Shown piece after piece: positions 1 through 12,592 of a DNA stretch of 64,000 nucleotides. A program made the position numbers and the translations under genes. The notes beneath the pieces are model-generated. The model was not told where the DNA came from and did no database searches. It saw only the letters and a program-made list of their open reading frames with translations. Source of the DNA: Lactifluus volemus (taxonomy: Eukaryota; Basidiomycota; Agaricomycetes; Russulales; Russulaceae); assembly GCA_022376515.1 (NCBI GenBank), contig WTXI01000059.1, forward strand, positions 124,001 through 188,000, written 5' to 3'. Position 1 is the first letter of the stretch. Each line of letters opens with the position of its first letter.

Positions 1-874
1 TATAGCTCCTAGACGCTGAAACCAAGACGCACATAGACCTTGCATGACCATGTACAGCGTAACCGTTAGATTAATGAGCTCTAGGCTTTTATGAAATTCC
101 TTTGACATGACGGGAATAGCCGGGAAATATATGTTCGTTGTCAGAGGACTGTCCGTGTCGACCAAATTCAAGTGAGTCGTCAACTCCAATAGACCATAAT
201 GCTCTCGACTCACCTGAAAAGCCCAGCATAGGATGCAATTCCGACAATCAGCCACTTCTCTCGATGAGAAAAGACGCTGTAGAGCTTTTCAGCTTGAGAG
301 TGCGCTGTCGCAGATTGCTTTGAGTCCCTGGAAGGTGCAACCGATCGATTGCCGTTCGCTTCACAAAAACCATAGGTTCCACCTCCTGTCGACTCGGTAG
401 ACATTCCTTGGTTCGAGGGGAGAAGAGAATCGGACGTGCTCCGGCCTCAGGTCTCACCCCTTTGCCATACTTATGGTTGGGAAATCAGATGAGTACACGT
501 CACACGCTATTTAAGGGTCCGAAGGCAGTCATAGACCATGACTGTACACCTCTCGATGTGCCTTGTGGACCTCGCAAGCTCCATCCGTCACTTTTCCAAA
601 CAAAGTTTGCTATTACAGTATGCACCTGGAATTTGTTGTATTTACTCGACTATCAGTGGGCCGCCATGTAAGACTCCGAGTCCAGACACCGGATGTGCAA
701 ATGAGTGGCTTCAACAGTGCTGGGCTGGCGCAAAGAAGCGAGACCGCCAACGAGACCGCAGGTCGTTGATCGCGATTACTATATATAGAAAGTTGCCATT
801 TATCTTCTTTGTTATCATATGATCACAAGCTTTCCCCTTTCCCTGTTCGCACGTGCTCTCACTCGCTAATGCCG
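1..874. other. unassigned left edge of window
   Basis: No family or splice-consistent gene is recognisable. Only short open frames under 100 codons occur, with no conserved motif. The last part (about 780-874) is the 3' flank of the minus-strand gene that ends at 875. Confidence 0.5.
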
Positions 875-2077
875 TCATTTGAGGTAGTGCGGAAGCACGT
901 CGTGAACAGACGTTAATGAATAAGAGTGTGCCTCCATAAGCTTCTTGAAGTCAACGTGAGAACGCGGAGTCGGGCAAGTCTCAACGTTGTCAACCTTCAG
1001 TTGGTTAATCTGTTGTGTTAAAGCTGAGTAGCCAAATCTCTGTGAGAACTTTGGAGAGTGAAATCGGACCTGATCACGTGTCACGGTAAAAATATTGGTT
1101 GGAAGGCGTTGCAAGATTTCCCCTTGAAGCTCACCCACGAACCAGGGCACAGGAACGATCGGCCGAAATCGACCGGTGTACTTGACCACGAGTTCCATTA
1201 TCTGTCGGAAGTTCAAGACTGATGGATGAGAACTGTAGGGTCATTATTACGTTGGAGAGGGTCTGAGAAAACTCGCTTTCAGGTCCCACAGCTTCAATAA
1301 TTCTGCCATCAGTAGCAACGTTGCCAGTGAGGTCCGAGTTGTCTCTCGTAAGGATCTCAACGAGTTGGCCGACGTCGCCAACATATACAGGCTGAAAACG
1401 GGTTCCCCCGTCTCCAAAGACAGGAAGCACAGGCAAGTAGCGGGAAAGTTGTGCGAATCTCTGCCAACACAACAGAGTCAAAACGTGTTCAAGCCTTGGG
1501 CTAATCCTTACATTAAAAAGGCCGTCACCGGGACCGAATATCAGACTCGGCCGAACGATAGTGGCGTTAGGACAATACGAGAGGACTGCCTCTTCTCCCA
1601 ATGCTTTTGTCCTTGTATATGGGATCTTGCTGTGCGGATCTGCACCAATAGCGCTGATGTGAACAAGCTTTGCGCCGACAGCGGCTGCCGCCAATGCAAC
1701 ATTCTCCGCCCCCTTCCACTGTATTGCTTCAAATTGCGCTGGAGATCCTCGCAGTATTCCCACCAGCGAGACCACTGCATCCGCATTCAAGAACGCCTCG
1801 GTAAGGGTATCTTTTTTGGTGACGTCAACCGGTATGGGAGGTAGAAGGTCGTCTTGTGGGAGCTTTTCCTTCATTTTTTTGAAGATTTTATGAGGATCTC
1901 TGGATGAAACTTGAATACGACGTAAAACGCCGGCCGAGTTGTTCGCTCTGCTGATTGCTGTAGCGATGCTTGATCCTAATCTCGTCACAAGTCTAGCAAA
2001 AACAACTTTTACAAGAAACTTAGCACGAAAGGCGCACCTAGAAAACCTGCCCCGCATAGGACTACCTTTCGGGCCAT
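875..2077 (-). CDS. NAD(P)-binding atypical SDR, COQ11/NDUFA9-like
   Basis: Predicted NAD(P)-binding Rossmann protein of the atypical SDR group that includes yeast Coq11 and the NDUFA9-like complex I subunit; members usually act in mitochondria, near coenzyme Q or complex I. Four exons: 2077-2038, 1975-1512, 1460-1273, 1232-875, giving about 349 aa. Removing the first 62-nt intron creates an N-terminal nucleotide-binding motif, VVLCGAGFLGSSIA (GxGxxG), and removing the 51-nt second intron joins GPGDGLFN to RFAQLSRYLP. Further family marks are VSLVGIL, KLVHISAIGAD, the Tyr/Lys pair in PYTRTKALGE, RFQPVYVGDV, and a C-terminal TVTRDQV followed by LKVDNVE. The last intron (1272-1233, 40 nt) is the least certain junction. 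It is head-to-head with the plus-strand gene starting near 2468. Whether it is a COQ11 or an NDUFA9 orthologue cannot be settled by eye. Confidence 0.85.
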
Positions 2078-2467
2078 GTTGAGACGTGTGAGCACCGTAA
2101 AAGTTCCAAGGGGAACTTCCCCATATCGAGTGACGTCATAACTTGAACCATGAGCGAGAGAATGACCCTTGCGACATCGCAACGCTTATTCCGCGCAAGC
2201 TAAGCTGCCGCAATGGTTCGGACACAGTAGTAGAGATCGTCGTTAGTGCAGAGTTGGGCGCAGAAGTCGTATTACTGGATGGGCAGGCCAGCGTCGGGCG
2301 GTGGTGCCTGGCAAAACAGGTCCTCATCCTCGCGAGCCCTGTATCGTATTCTAGCTACAATATTGCGATTGTTCATATAGTAATTCACTCGTCCTAACCA
2401 CGCGAACTATGTGCCGGGCTGCAGTGATCGGCGATCAATACTTGCCCAAACAGCCAGAACTGCGCAC
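2078..2467. promoter_or_regulatory. divergent intergenic region
   Basis: About 390 bases separate the start codons of the SDR gene (-) and the beta-trefoil-like gene (+), so both promoters must lie here. Short open frames inside have no recognisable content. No clear TATA element was found. Confidence 0.4.
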
Positions 2468-3528
2468 ATGGCACTTGGACCAATGCAGCCTCACAAGGCC
2501 GAAGCTCATCATATACTCTCTTCAGCCCCAATAAGCATGCTCATCAAAGAGGGCGATGAAAAAGGCGGCTCTAGTGGCCACGGCTTCCCCCCAGGCTGCT
2601 TCATTTTGCGTTCCGTGACGTCCGCCGGTCGTTTGCTCGATGTCGCTTCGGATTCAGTGGAAGACGGCGCAGAGATAATACTCTGGCCTGGAAAGGATAA
2701 CTCGCTTGTGGAAAGCAAGTCTTTTTTTTAATTTCACCTCTGGGGATTCAAACTATGCAAAAACTGACGAGCTCGTAGGCTTTCGTAGGCCCGAAGCCCT
2801 AAACCAGGTAAATACTGGTAGTGGGGTGTCACTATACGCCACCACCCTGACCGTTCACGATCATCTTCAAAGGTCTTCTTCATGGATACCAGTGGTGCAC
2901 TTTGTGCACGCGCTTCAGGACACGCACTTGACGTCGAAAGTCAGATAAATTTCTCCTCTCTAATCAAAAACTCGGTCAAATTCACCATTTCCATTTCACC
3001 CCAACAGACGGACGACTCGTCCTCCGACACCGTCGCCCAGTGATGCATCCCTATCCAAACGCCTACTCTCATCCACTCCCCCGATTCCGCTACAACAGCG
3101 CCACGGGCCTCCTCACCGCCGAATTCGACTACGACCCCGAATTTAAATCGAGCACCGCATGGCGCGCCCAAACCTTTTACCTCACCGCGCTTCCCCGTCA
3201 ACGCCCGCGCACGCTTCTCGATGGCGCCTCGGACGCGCTCGTATCTGCCTTCCGTGGTCCGTTGTCCTTGCTCGGTGGTGTGGCGCATGATCTTACAGCC
3301 GCTGGCACCGACGATACGTTCAATCTACGCGAGGATGAAGTCCAAGAGCAGGAGCTTGGCGAGGACACTGAGGTCGATGATGATCCAGCTCGTGACCGCC
3401 CTGTGCGCGTCATCGGCTTGACACGCGAGGAACATCATCAACTCAGCCACGAAGCGTGGGCACGCCGACGATGGGAAGTAATACCTTTGCGCAGCACCGC
3501 AGCTCGCAGCACCGGGCTGCTGTCCTAA
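2468..3528 (+). CDS. conserved fungal protein with beta-trefoil-like N-terminus, function unknown
   Basis: Unnamed family I recognise from many fungal genomes; function unknown. Exons 2468-2718, 2789-2807 (19 nt), 2873-2939 and 3008-3528 give about 285 aa in frame. The N-terminal half resembles a ricin-type beta-trefoil: FILRSVTSAGRLLDVAS, then AEIILWPGKDNSLVE, then VFFMDTSGALCARASGHALD, then LVLRHRRP. A proline/tyrosine-rich block (YPNAYSHPLPRFRY) and an acidic segment around residues 210-230 follow, ending with a basic RRWEVIPL motif. The start is uncertain: in-frame ATGs also lie at 2483 and 2537, and the last gives the shortest conserved form. The lectin-like fold is an inference; no sugar-binding residues can be assigned. 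Confidence 0.75.
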
Positions 3529-5389
3529 AGTCCCAGGAATGACTTTCGGGCGTTTATTATGGTCAGATTTATTCACGTTGTCTCTGTTGTTCCCTCAGGC
3601 TTGTACTTCTATGGTTATGTATTGAAGCGCTTTGCTGCATATGAGTTCATTCATCCCAGGATTGCGACGATATCAACAAAAGTGATACATGGTGAAGTAT
3701 AATGACGTTCCTAACGCGTCATCCAAGTGGTGGCACGGTGGTTCTTCTCACTGCAGATCCGGATACCCGCCGCACGGCATTTTCGTGGATTGCCGCCTGT
3801 AGAGCTACGATTGTGTTACAATTCCGGTTCTCCAGACCCAACTGGGGATAGTGTGTGGGAGTATGATCGCCACCTTTCTGAGGAAAATCCTCCTAAGTTT
3901 CCAATAAATAGGAGTATAGGGACATACTCTCTTGCTCAGACCATTTCAGGAGAGAAACCTGCTTGTACCTTCAAGTTCGGAGTGATGAATATGCGGGAGT
4001 TTGGCGGGAGGTCGATGAGATGTTGGGCAAGAAATGGTAATAAAAGCCACCTCGGAGAACACGTCTGGACCACCGCTGGATTTCCTATGGAGTTTGTCAA
4101 AATTTCCAACAACCGACCCAACATAGAGGTAAGTGAATTCGCGGAAGGACTATTCTGCGATTGTGACTCAGAGGTAAAGTGGTGAAAACAGTCGCGTCCC
4201 ACATGATGACTCCGATTAGTGCTGCCGGAGGAAGCTTCTGTAACAGGAAAGGATACGAGTCAAAGAATCTTCACGAGAAGCAAGGTAAAAGTAAAGGTTC
4301 GAAGCAAGCTTCGTGGAAACTGCCAGTGGATTGGCGGCGAGTCAATATCGCAAAAAAAAGGTCAGATAGCCAAGACAGTCGCTGCGGCGGCGTCGGAAAG
4401 CAGCATCGAGAATAGAATGAGTACTACGCGGATGCATCGAGAAGGATCTGTTCGGTTGCACATTTCTATTTTGATAAACTCAACCTGTGAGATCTGACCT
4501 CGGCCAGAGAGGAGTCAGCAAGAGCAGAAAGCGAAGCTCCTGCGGAGCTGAAATTCAATGTGGTTCCAGACGAACATCCACACGGTTCTTAAATTTGCAA
4601 AAAACCGCCGCGGAGTTGAGCCACGGAAATACGTTGCTGTGGTACACAAGCAACGTTTTCGTTCACAAGGTCAACCGACACGTGAAAGCGTAATGCCGAT
4701 GAACTCGGTCCCGAGTCATGGTTGGTCCGGATAACCAATTCGTCCACAGGCACATGGTAACAGCAGCAATCGATTCTACGATCGCAAGAAAAGAGGGAAA
4801 ATAACACGCAGTATGCCGTAAGTTCGAACGAGATTAGATTTACTTTACAAGTATTGACCATTTCGGGTATGCCTCTCATTCTTCCCTGGCGTTCTGCAGA
4901 ACGGCGGTGCGTGCATATAAGCCCTATCCACCTCTCAATTGAAGATGCATTACTATGAGAAAGCAGGTGTGGAACTAGCCGCACGCCGCACGCCTCACTC
5001 CCTGTGCATCTGTTTCGTTGAGGCGGCGTCAGGGCCTGAGGCACCTTGCCCCTGTAAGGTCAGTTCTGCGTTCCACTGGGTTCAAGTTGTCACCTACATT
5101 CAGGATTAAGTGATGGTCGGAGCTTCTACGAGACTATTAGGTGACCCTTAGGGTCTTTTGGGATCAAGAAAACGTCTCGAATACCTTGAGAGCCAGCGAC
5201 GATTCTCGCCAGCTCTTAGGTGACCCGTCCAAGTCCAAAGCGAGACAGCGAAGAAGGCTTTGTGGTGGTTTCGGAGAAAAACGTACGACGCGCGACACTG
5301 AGCCGCAAGTTGGGTTTCCGGCGGCCCCGCTTAGCTAATGGCCGCTCGTCTACTGTATCACGTCAGGTTCAGTCAATGAAAGTGTCGTA
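3529..5389. other. gene-free interval
   Basis: No exon chain can be supported here. The longest open frames (3727-4185 on plus, 4589-5044 on minus) show no motif, no splice-consistent neighbours and no low-complexity protein signature, so I do not call them genes. Confidence 0.4.
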
Positions 5390-5975
5390 ATGTCGGGGCG
5401 TCACCGGTACCAGTGAGTTCAGAATCTTTCTTACAATCTCAGCTTGTCTCTCAAAGTTTTGAAGAGGTCACCGCGCACAATCCTATTTTGTTGCAGATGA
5501 AGACTTACTCACTGAATTACGTGCAAGCCAACGCACTTTCAACGGGGCGTATATGCGAACCGCACTTGGAAACATGGGTTTTTCTCTGACCGTGCTCAGA
5601 CTCTTCGGCCGCCTTTTCTATCGCAGTGAGCCTTTCTCACCTCATTTTTTGCTTTTGCTCCGGTCATGTCGCAATATTCATCGCACTTTTTTTTTTTCGG
5701 TTATGGTCGTACTAGTCGGCATAGTATACGCCGTTCTCGCCTTTCTTTTGTGCGTCTGCACATTTTTCCGTGCACGCTACGCGCGACACGACATAGCAGA
5801 CACGCACGATCCTGATGACGACACGCTGAGTTTGTTGGCAATCCCCACTGTCGGTCAGGAACACAAGAAATCATTCGGACGACCATTCGTGACTGCGGGA
5901 AAAATTGTTGCTGTCGTCGCATTTGTCGTTGCCGGAACCGAGATAGCGCTTTTTGTGCTCATTCTGCAGTTGTGA
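5390..5975 (+). CDS. DUF202-family small membrane protein
   Basis: Small integral membrane protein of the DUF202 type; no molecular function is established for the family. Exons 5390-5412, 5465-5625 and 5716-5975 give 147 aa. The donor GTGAGT at 5413 and acceptor TTGAAG ending at 5464 restore the frame into the conserved block LLTELRASQRTFNGAYMRT; the 90-nt second intron joins FYR to IGIVYAVLAFLL. Three hydrophobic stretches are visible: about residues 38-55, 60-80 and 118-147 (AGKIVAVVAFVVAG). A charged, Asp-rich loop lies between the second and third. The first exon codes only seven residues and is the weakest part of the model. It stands alone between two gene-poor stretches. Confidence 0.75.
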
Positions 5976-7391
5976 GATTATCTCTGTGCCCCAAATCATG
6001 CTGTAACGGTATGAATACATCCCAGAAATATATGCCAAGCATAGGCCGCATCGTTTCCCACTTATCTGACGTTGGATATAGAATACATGGAGGTTGTTCA
6101 ACTACGCAACAATTTAGCGTGACAGGTATAGTACCCCTCATCCCAATTTGCTGTCGACAACACAGCGGTGAATTTCCAGGCACTGGCACTAGCATGCAGG
6201 TAGAGGGTTTTGAGCATGAGACACACACCGACAATCCACATCATATCCCGCAAGGTCAATGGCTAGCATGTGTACCTGCCCACCAGATGCCTGCCAGAAT
6301 GCCTCGGGCGTTTCCGTGCGTGTAGGACCCTCCACCATGACGTCCTCAAGCGCTGGAAGTGCCCTGACATGCGTCGAACGGGAACGTGCCCTCAGAAGAT
6401 GCAGTGCCGACGGGTTATAGGGGTGGCAGTGGGTGCCGGGAGAACAAGGGGCTGGGCCGGGATCGAGTCAGTGGCAGCTGGTGATCCGGTCCTGGACCTC
6501 ACTGCCCTCTCTAACCATAATGGTAGCATGCGAATTTTAAACAAAGCTTTGAAGGTGGAGCAAAGGTTTCGACAGGGGTAGCGCAATCACTTCGACTTCA
6601 AGTTCGGTTCTTTGTTTGAAAAAACACGGCGCATCATAAGCAGGTGAGGATCGGATCTTCTTTAAACATTATTAATAAAAACATCATTATAGAAAGAGAT
6701 AGAAATGCAATGAAAGTTATCTGATCAAAATGACGAGTTATAATCCAAGCTTGTCTGGCCTGTGGCAAACATAAGCCGATGGTCTGTGAGACGAGCCTTT
6801 CTCAGCATCAGCACAATGTTCACCAGTTTCTGACACTCTCGTGTCCTCCGTTCTTAGTTTACTGCAATGCCATGCATCGTCATGGTCACAACTTGGTGCG
6901 GGCCTTGAGTACCACTGGCATAGAAGCAGTTCTGGATGGAGGTGGGAGCGCTGAGACAGCGCGCGGCATACTGAGAGTAGAAGGCAGCAGAGTTGATCCG
7001 TCGTGACGGTAGAGTCAGACTCTGAATCGGAATACGCCAGACGAGGAAGGATCGGGATATGGTCCGACGGAAGTATTTTCAGAGTCAGAGCAACAACTAG
7101 CTTATCCCGATGGAGAAATTGTAGTTCTAGGACCCTCAGGAAGGCGCGTGAGTCGCCATGATCGCCACAGTACTATGTAACCGGTACTTTTCCCGGTGTC
7201 TTACATTTCAATAACAGGACATTGACAGCCGCGCTAGTGCCGCCTTTATCAGCTGTAGGGCTTAGCTCCATAACGCCTATAACAAGGAGTAGCGAAAACT
7301 TTGGCAAGACGGTTTCGAACTTCCAACTGAAGATAATGGATAAAAAAGGGGCAAAGCACAGACTCAGAACAAAGAAAACAAATCTTCTGTA
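5976..7391. other. gene-poor interval with one possible orphan exon
   Basis: No complete gene is seen. At about 7013-7168 (+), after an acceptor-like GGTAG, an open acidic stretch reads NTPDEEGSGYGPTEVF and PDGEIVVLGPSGRR before a stop, which looks protein-like, but no upstream exon could be joined in phase. The rest (including AT-rich 6650-6750) holds nothing I can name. Confidence 0.3.
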
Positions 7392-8709
7392 TTACGTATC
7401 TGCCATCTGTATATCGCCGTCTGAGTCTCTCTGTAAGCGGAGTTCCTCGGCAGCACTTTTTAATGTCGAGATTTTTTCCCTCATCACCCGAATGGCCTCA
7501 AGCGGGAGACGCTGTGGCTCATATGGTCCCTCTGACTCAACGTTAACTGCCGAGTCGTGGTGCATCAGCATGTTTGCAGTCCCCAACTGGGGAAAAAAAG
7601 AGTACGTACAGATAAAGTGGTCCCGTACACGGGCGAGTTTGACATACTCTGCAAGGTCAGGGTGGCGCAGCACCTCGCGACTCATTGTCTCGCCACGTAC
7701 ACCGCGTTTATCAACAGTGACCTTTTTCGTGCGGGGGTCCACTTTGATCACGCCGGGGGAGAAGCAATCCCGAAAGCGAGCGGCAAGATGAGGTGGTACG
7801 GGATTTGCTTCATCCAAAATGACGTGAGGCAATAAGCGATAACTCGCCGTCGCTGCACCGAATCCTACGTTTGAGCATGGGAAAGAGGGAGAGTACAATA
7901 CTTACCGACAGGACTGAATTTAGCGTGATCTTTCCCTACACCCTTGACTGCGTGCATCTCCATCTCGATCACCTGGCCTGGACGCAACTTGACGAGGACG
8001 GTCTCTGGGATTGTAGGCGCAGGTGGGCTTGCAGAAAAGACATCCGCCTGCTCGCCCTGGGGTATCCACTGAAAATCCCCTGCTCGTACCTCCGAATTGT
8101 GGTAAAGGACTGCAGGATCTGTACTGTCTCTTGGCGCAGCAGTATCACGCGTGCATTCGACTTGAAGCTTAAAGACGATCGTGTTTCGGTCCGTTGCCTG
8201 ATCGCTCGGGCTCGGTTTCATCTCGAGTAGGGCGGGGTCTACGTTTAAGGGTATTAATCCAAGGCGGTGCGAGAATACCTCGTCTACCATGACGGAGGTA
8301 TTGTTCCATACGTATACATGTTCTATCACAACTGTTGGGACCTGAATTTAATTCCAATGACGCGTTGGAATCGGCTGGACGTTTTTGAACGACCGTACCT
8401 CTGCGATGAGTATCCGACGCAGTGCGTTTGCGATGGACGCGTCAACACCGACAAGGTCAAACTCTATGGAACGCGTTGATAGCTTTTGTACCTTGACTTG
8501 TAATTTCTACGTAGGCCCTGAGCATGGGAGGTCCAACAATACATCAACGTATGTACCTTCTTGAACTTTTTGAGGTCCCACGAATGGTCTTCATCTGGAT
8601 AATGACCGGGAAAGTCTGTGCTTGAGACATTGGTGACACGCTCTTCCAACAATCCCACATGTACCCTTGGGTTAAATTGGTTAGAGGAGGATGTCGAAGC
8701 CTGTGCCAT
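7392..8709 (-). CDS. RPC40: RNA polymerase I and III subunit AC40 (RPAC1)
   Basis: Shared subunit of nuclear RNA polymerases I and III, the alpha-like partner of AC19 that nucleates enzyme assembly. Exons 8709-8557, 8491-8399, 8341-7906, 7864-7610 and 7546-7392 give 363 aa, close to the usual size (about 335-350). Family marks: [21 protein letters not shown] (alpha-motif dimerisation helix), then [58 protein letters not shown], and near the C-terminus [11 protein letters not shown] with [11 protein letters not shown]. Each intron (41-65 nt) is fixed because it restores a conserved motif; the third is only 41 nt. It is transcribed away from agmatinase from a shared 70-bp promoter. Confidence 0.95.
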
Positions 8710-8779
8710 GTTCTCAGAAATATTTTCACGATGTGGCGGGTCAGAGCCGCCTCTGCTTACTTATGTAATTCAAGACCTC
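8710..8779. promoter_or_regulatory. 70-bp bidirectional promoter region
   Basis: Only 70 bases separate the start codons of AC40 (-) and agmatinase (+). Both 5' leaders and the promoters must overlap each other or the neighbouring coding exon. Confidence 0.5.
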
Positions 8780-10500
8780 ATGAAGTTGCTCTTTAACACT
8801 GTCCTTGTCGCAGTCCAAGCTCTACGCGCTCGCGCCCACCAACAATCCGTGTTCAGCAATTCATCTAGTGACTCATCCAGGTCTTCGTCTTTGTGGAGCG
8901 AAAAGTATGGCGCGCAGTCCGATCTCGTGTTCACCGGTCCTCTCTCCTTCGCGCATCTTCCCTATGCCCGTTGCCTCGAAGAAAACACATCTCCGGCATT
9001 CGATATCGCACTGTTGGGTATGCCATTCGACACCGCGGTGACCTACCGTCCCGGTGCGCGCTTTGGGCCTACGGGCATCCGCATCGGTAGCCGCCGCATT
9101 CATAACCAGCGAGGTTGGTCTCTTTCATGGGGGCTCAATCCTTACCAGCAAGGACTCGATATCATCGATTGTGGCGATGTAAGTCACCGCAGTTCTCTTT
9201 TTACGTTTCGTTCTTCCGATATTGACGATCCCAAGGTCCCACTCAGCCCTTTCGACAATGCGCTGGCACTCGACCAGATGGAAGTAGCGTATTCAACGCT
9301 ATTGCAACGTGACGTGGCTCACACTGGCCTTGAGCGCACTATCGGCTCAACACGTCCGTTTTCAAAAGACAACAAGGAACACCCAAGGATCGTCTCGTAT
9401 GCGCCCCGCTTTCGCCCCTCATTATACCACGAACTTACCGTTTCCCTGCCAGCCTGGGCGGTGACCACACCATCGTGCTCCCTATTCTCCGCTCTCTGAA
9501 CAAAGTCTACGGGCCCATCTCGGTCATCCACTTCGATGCTCATCTCGACTCGTGGGCCCCGCGGCGCGACGCGAACCAATCGACCGCACAATCGCGTATC
9601 ACTCACGGCAGTTTCTTCTACATTGCGCGCGAAGAAGGTCTCCTGTCCAACACGAATGTACACGCGGGCATCCGATGCAAGATGAACGTGCGTCGTTGTC
9701 CAACAGCCCTGACCACGCCGCGTGCTTCATCTAACTAAAACTCGGATTCGCAGAGCGAAGCCGACCTTGCAGAGGACGAAGAGATCGTCGGATTCGAATT
9801 CATCTCGACAGACGATATCGACGAAGTCGGCATCAACGAAGTGATTCGACGCATTAGGGCGCGCGTGGGGGACAGCCCGGTATACCTCAGGTAAGCAGTA
9901 TCACAGACCCACCTTTTTGTGGGAAGCCCGCGGTTAGCTGCTACTGTACATATGCCAACTTCCTTTATTACCAGCCTTGACATTGACGTTATTGGTACGT
10001 GTCGCCAGCGGCAGCCTCGTCACGATCGCCGGCAAACCTAAGTACTACCCATTCACAGACCCAGGCTTGGCACCAGCAAGTAAGTGCACTATTCAGCACA
10101 TGAACTCGCGCTGTCCTTCCTAAGCTGCTGGTCTCCTCTGCCCAACCCCAACCCTCGCAGCTGGAACCCCCGAGCCAGGTGGGTGGACGACGCGCGAGGT
10201 GAAGCGCATCATCCGCGGTCTCGCAGGCCTCAATTTCATGTGCGTTGTTTTCGTCCTGCCTTTTTTTTCTTGTTTTCCCAGCAACTCACATGTGAAATGA
10301 TGCGCGTATGCCATGCCTTTATCTCTTTTCCTTCTAGTGGCGCGGACGTCGTTGAAGTCGCACCAGCATACGATCACGCTGATATCACGAGCATCGCCGC
10401 CGCCGATATCGTACACGATTTTCTTTCGCTCTTCGTGTCGGCCGAACCACCCAAATTGCGAGACGAGCGCCAGGCACGGAAAGCCAAGGACGAACTCTGA
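8780..10500 (+). CDS. agmatinase (ureohydrolase family)
   Basis: Binuclear-manganese ureohydrolase, best placed as agmatinase (agmatine to putrescine and urea). Eight exons: 8780-9178, 9236-9396, 9453-9687, 9754-9890, 9975-9994 (20 nt), 10059-10079 (21 nt), 10161-10239, 10338-10500; 404 aa. Metal-ligand motifs are all present: SLGGDHTIVLP, FDAHLDSW and SLDIDVIDPGLAPATGTPE, and the substrate-side motif GADVVEVAPAYDHA. The N-terminus (MKLLFNTVLVAVQALRARA) is a possible signal peptide, as in many fungal agmatinases, but it is weakly hydrophobic. The gene converges with palI (317 bp between stops). Its last four exons reappear as a broken copy at 28.6-29.1 kb. Confidence 0.93.
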
Positions 10501-10817
10501 GAAGGAAATTTGATGGGGAAACAAGAATAAATATAGGAGAAGGTTTGTAGCATGGTACAAGAAGGCTCTTTCCAGGGTATTTGTACGTCGTGAATTGGTC
10601 CATTCCTAAAAGTACAGAGAATTTTCGCTCTGCCCCAAGAAAGGATAGTATGGTAAAACTATCGGGTTGCACATAGTTGTATGTTAGCTCGTAGCAAACC
10701 TTTGTACTCGTCGATATCGCAGAGTCAATGCAAAAAATAAATGAATCAATTGTCCGTGGAGTATGCATGTCAAGTAGAAAGAATGTGTGTATGTGAGTGG
10801 TCCAGGGACTAGCCCAT

Positions 10818-12592
10818 CTATCGTTTGCCGGATGTCACAACTGGGTGAAACGTGCTAGCTCCTATTCCCTCATCGTACGTTGGTGGACTATCTTCATACA
10901 GCGCAGAACTCGTAGGTTCATGGAATCCCAACGGGCTCGGGCCATCTACAGCCGTGTACGCACTACTCGAGCTTGGCGTCATGGCTTCTCCTGGATACGG
11001 TAAGTAGCCGGCTGATGTATCGCTTGCCCGGTGATCCGGTAATGTAGGCACGGTGTTTTCGCCGTAGCCGGCACCGCCGGGCGTATACGAACGAGACTGG
11101 GATGACGACACCAACGAGGACTGGACTTGCGGGGTATAATAAGAGGTCGGGTCTGGCGCAGAGGAGATGTAGGATTGTTGCGGGACCCTGGACTGAGGGG
11201 GGGGACTTAGACGCGCGGTGGCGTTATAAGTGCTGGTGTTAAAGGGGGTCTGCGTATGTGGAGTGGTATAAGCTTGGAAGGGATCCATGCCCGAGGCGTC
11301 CTGTGCACCTCGCGCCGCCGTCGAGGTATTGTCTAGGCAATGGTTAGTAAGTCTGTCTGTTTGATTTGACAAGAAAAGGGACCCACATGTAGATTGTCCA
11401 ACATTGCCATCGTCATACTGACCGGGCGCGTAACCATCGTTGCTGGCGTATTGCTCCCGTCTATACCTGGCGGCTAGGTCGGGTTGGGATGTGGTATTGT
11501 CTGCATTGACATATCCACCTGGGACGGCAGGGTTCGTATTGCGGGCGTAGGTGGACGCTGCATAGCCCGAAGTTTGCTGTGAGTGTGCATAGCCTGACTG
11601 CTGCGTACGTGCCGATAACGCCGTTGGTTGCCTGCGGGGTGGGTACGCACTATTTCCCACGGTATTATTGTAATATTCATCGACTGCGCGCGTGCCGACG
11701 GGCGCCGCGGCATAGTGGCTGTCCTGGTAGGGGACATACGGCTCAGCTTCGGTTTCATTGTTCGCAGTGAGGGGCTCATATTCGGGGAAGGCAGGCAGAC
11801 CCTGCTCGCGTTGGTTCTGTCGGGCTTTACGATCAGCCTCGGCCTTGACGGCATCAAGTCGCATTTGATTGTCGAGCGTCGAGCTTGTGGAATTGGCTGG
11901 GACCCACCCACCTCCGTTGGCAGGGGTCATATCACGCGGACGGCGGCGGATGCAGCAACGACCGAGGCCGTAGAAGCACCCAGCGAAGAATAAGAGAACC
12001 CAAGCGATGAGGGTGAGCCAGATGGCACTTCCCATGGTTGCACTACCGCCCTTGACGGAGTTGAGGCGAGACTTTGCTAGGAAGAACAAAGTGAGGTCGA
12101 AGATGAATGCGAGTAGGGCGACGGTTGCGCCCAGGCCAGAGGTGCAGGTAGAGAAACAAGTCATGGAAAACTCTCGGACGTGAGCAAGAAGCCCAAAGAA
12201 GGAGGAGATGGCGGCGAGGACAAGGGCAACTATATGTAAGAAGAGAGCGTAAGTGAGCCATTTAACGACAACTTGGGGGATCTGAAGTTTTGTATGATCT
12301 CCGACAAGCTGGTTGATATCTATGGGAGAGGAAACATGAAACTGATGGAGGAAGAGATTGGAGAGGTCGTACCGAGTTCATAACCGATGCTGGGCTTGGA
12401 ACAGATTGTACCATTGTTCAACTCGAGACAATACCCAAGAACACCAAAAGTGATGGAACCATCTGTCCCTTGCACTGAAAGAGAGGCTTTTAAAAAGAAC
12501 ACCGACTTGAACCACGGTACGGAGAAGGAGACGACAGCGAGGAGGATTGTTGCAAGTAAGGTTATGAGGAAACCGGGGGTTGCTGGTCTCAT
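10818..12592 (-). CDS. PalI/RIM9-type (SUR7 superfamily) tetraspan membrane protein
   Basis: Plasma-membrane protein of the SUR7/PalI family; the best known member helps the RIM/Pal ambient-pH pathway. Exons 12592-12373, 12319-11387 and 11332-10818 give 555 aa. Four membrane segments lie in the first 180 residues: near residue 8 (GFLITLLATILLAVVSF), then LFLHIVALVLAAISSFFGLL, GATVALLAFIFDLTLFFLA and IWLTLIAWVLLFFAGCFYG, closed by a basic CCIRRRPRD stretch. The long C-terminal tail is rich in Tyr, Ser, Pro and Gln (cytoplasmic, disordered), as in PalI proteins. An ATG at 12164 would skip the first two helices, so 12592 is preferred. A broken, inverted copy lies at 27.3-28.6 kb. Confidence 0.9.

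Noticed and set aside
3727..4185. 152-codon plus-strand open frame
   Set aside because: No family motif, no splice partners and no start context; it could be chance in a 1.9-kb gap.
4589..5044. 151-codon minus-strand open frame
   Set aside because: Irregular composition (many Cys, Arg), no motif, not supported by neighbouring exons.
10818..12164. PalI gene starting at the ATG at 12,164
   Set aside because: It would drop two conserved membrane helices that are open and in frame upstream with good splice sites to 12,592.
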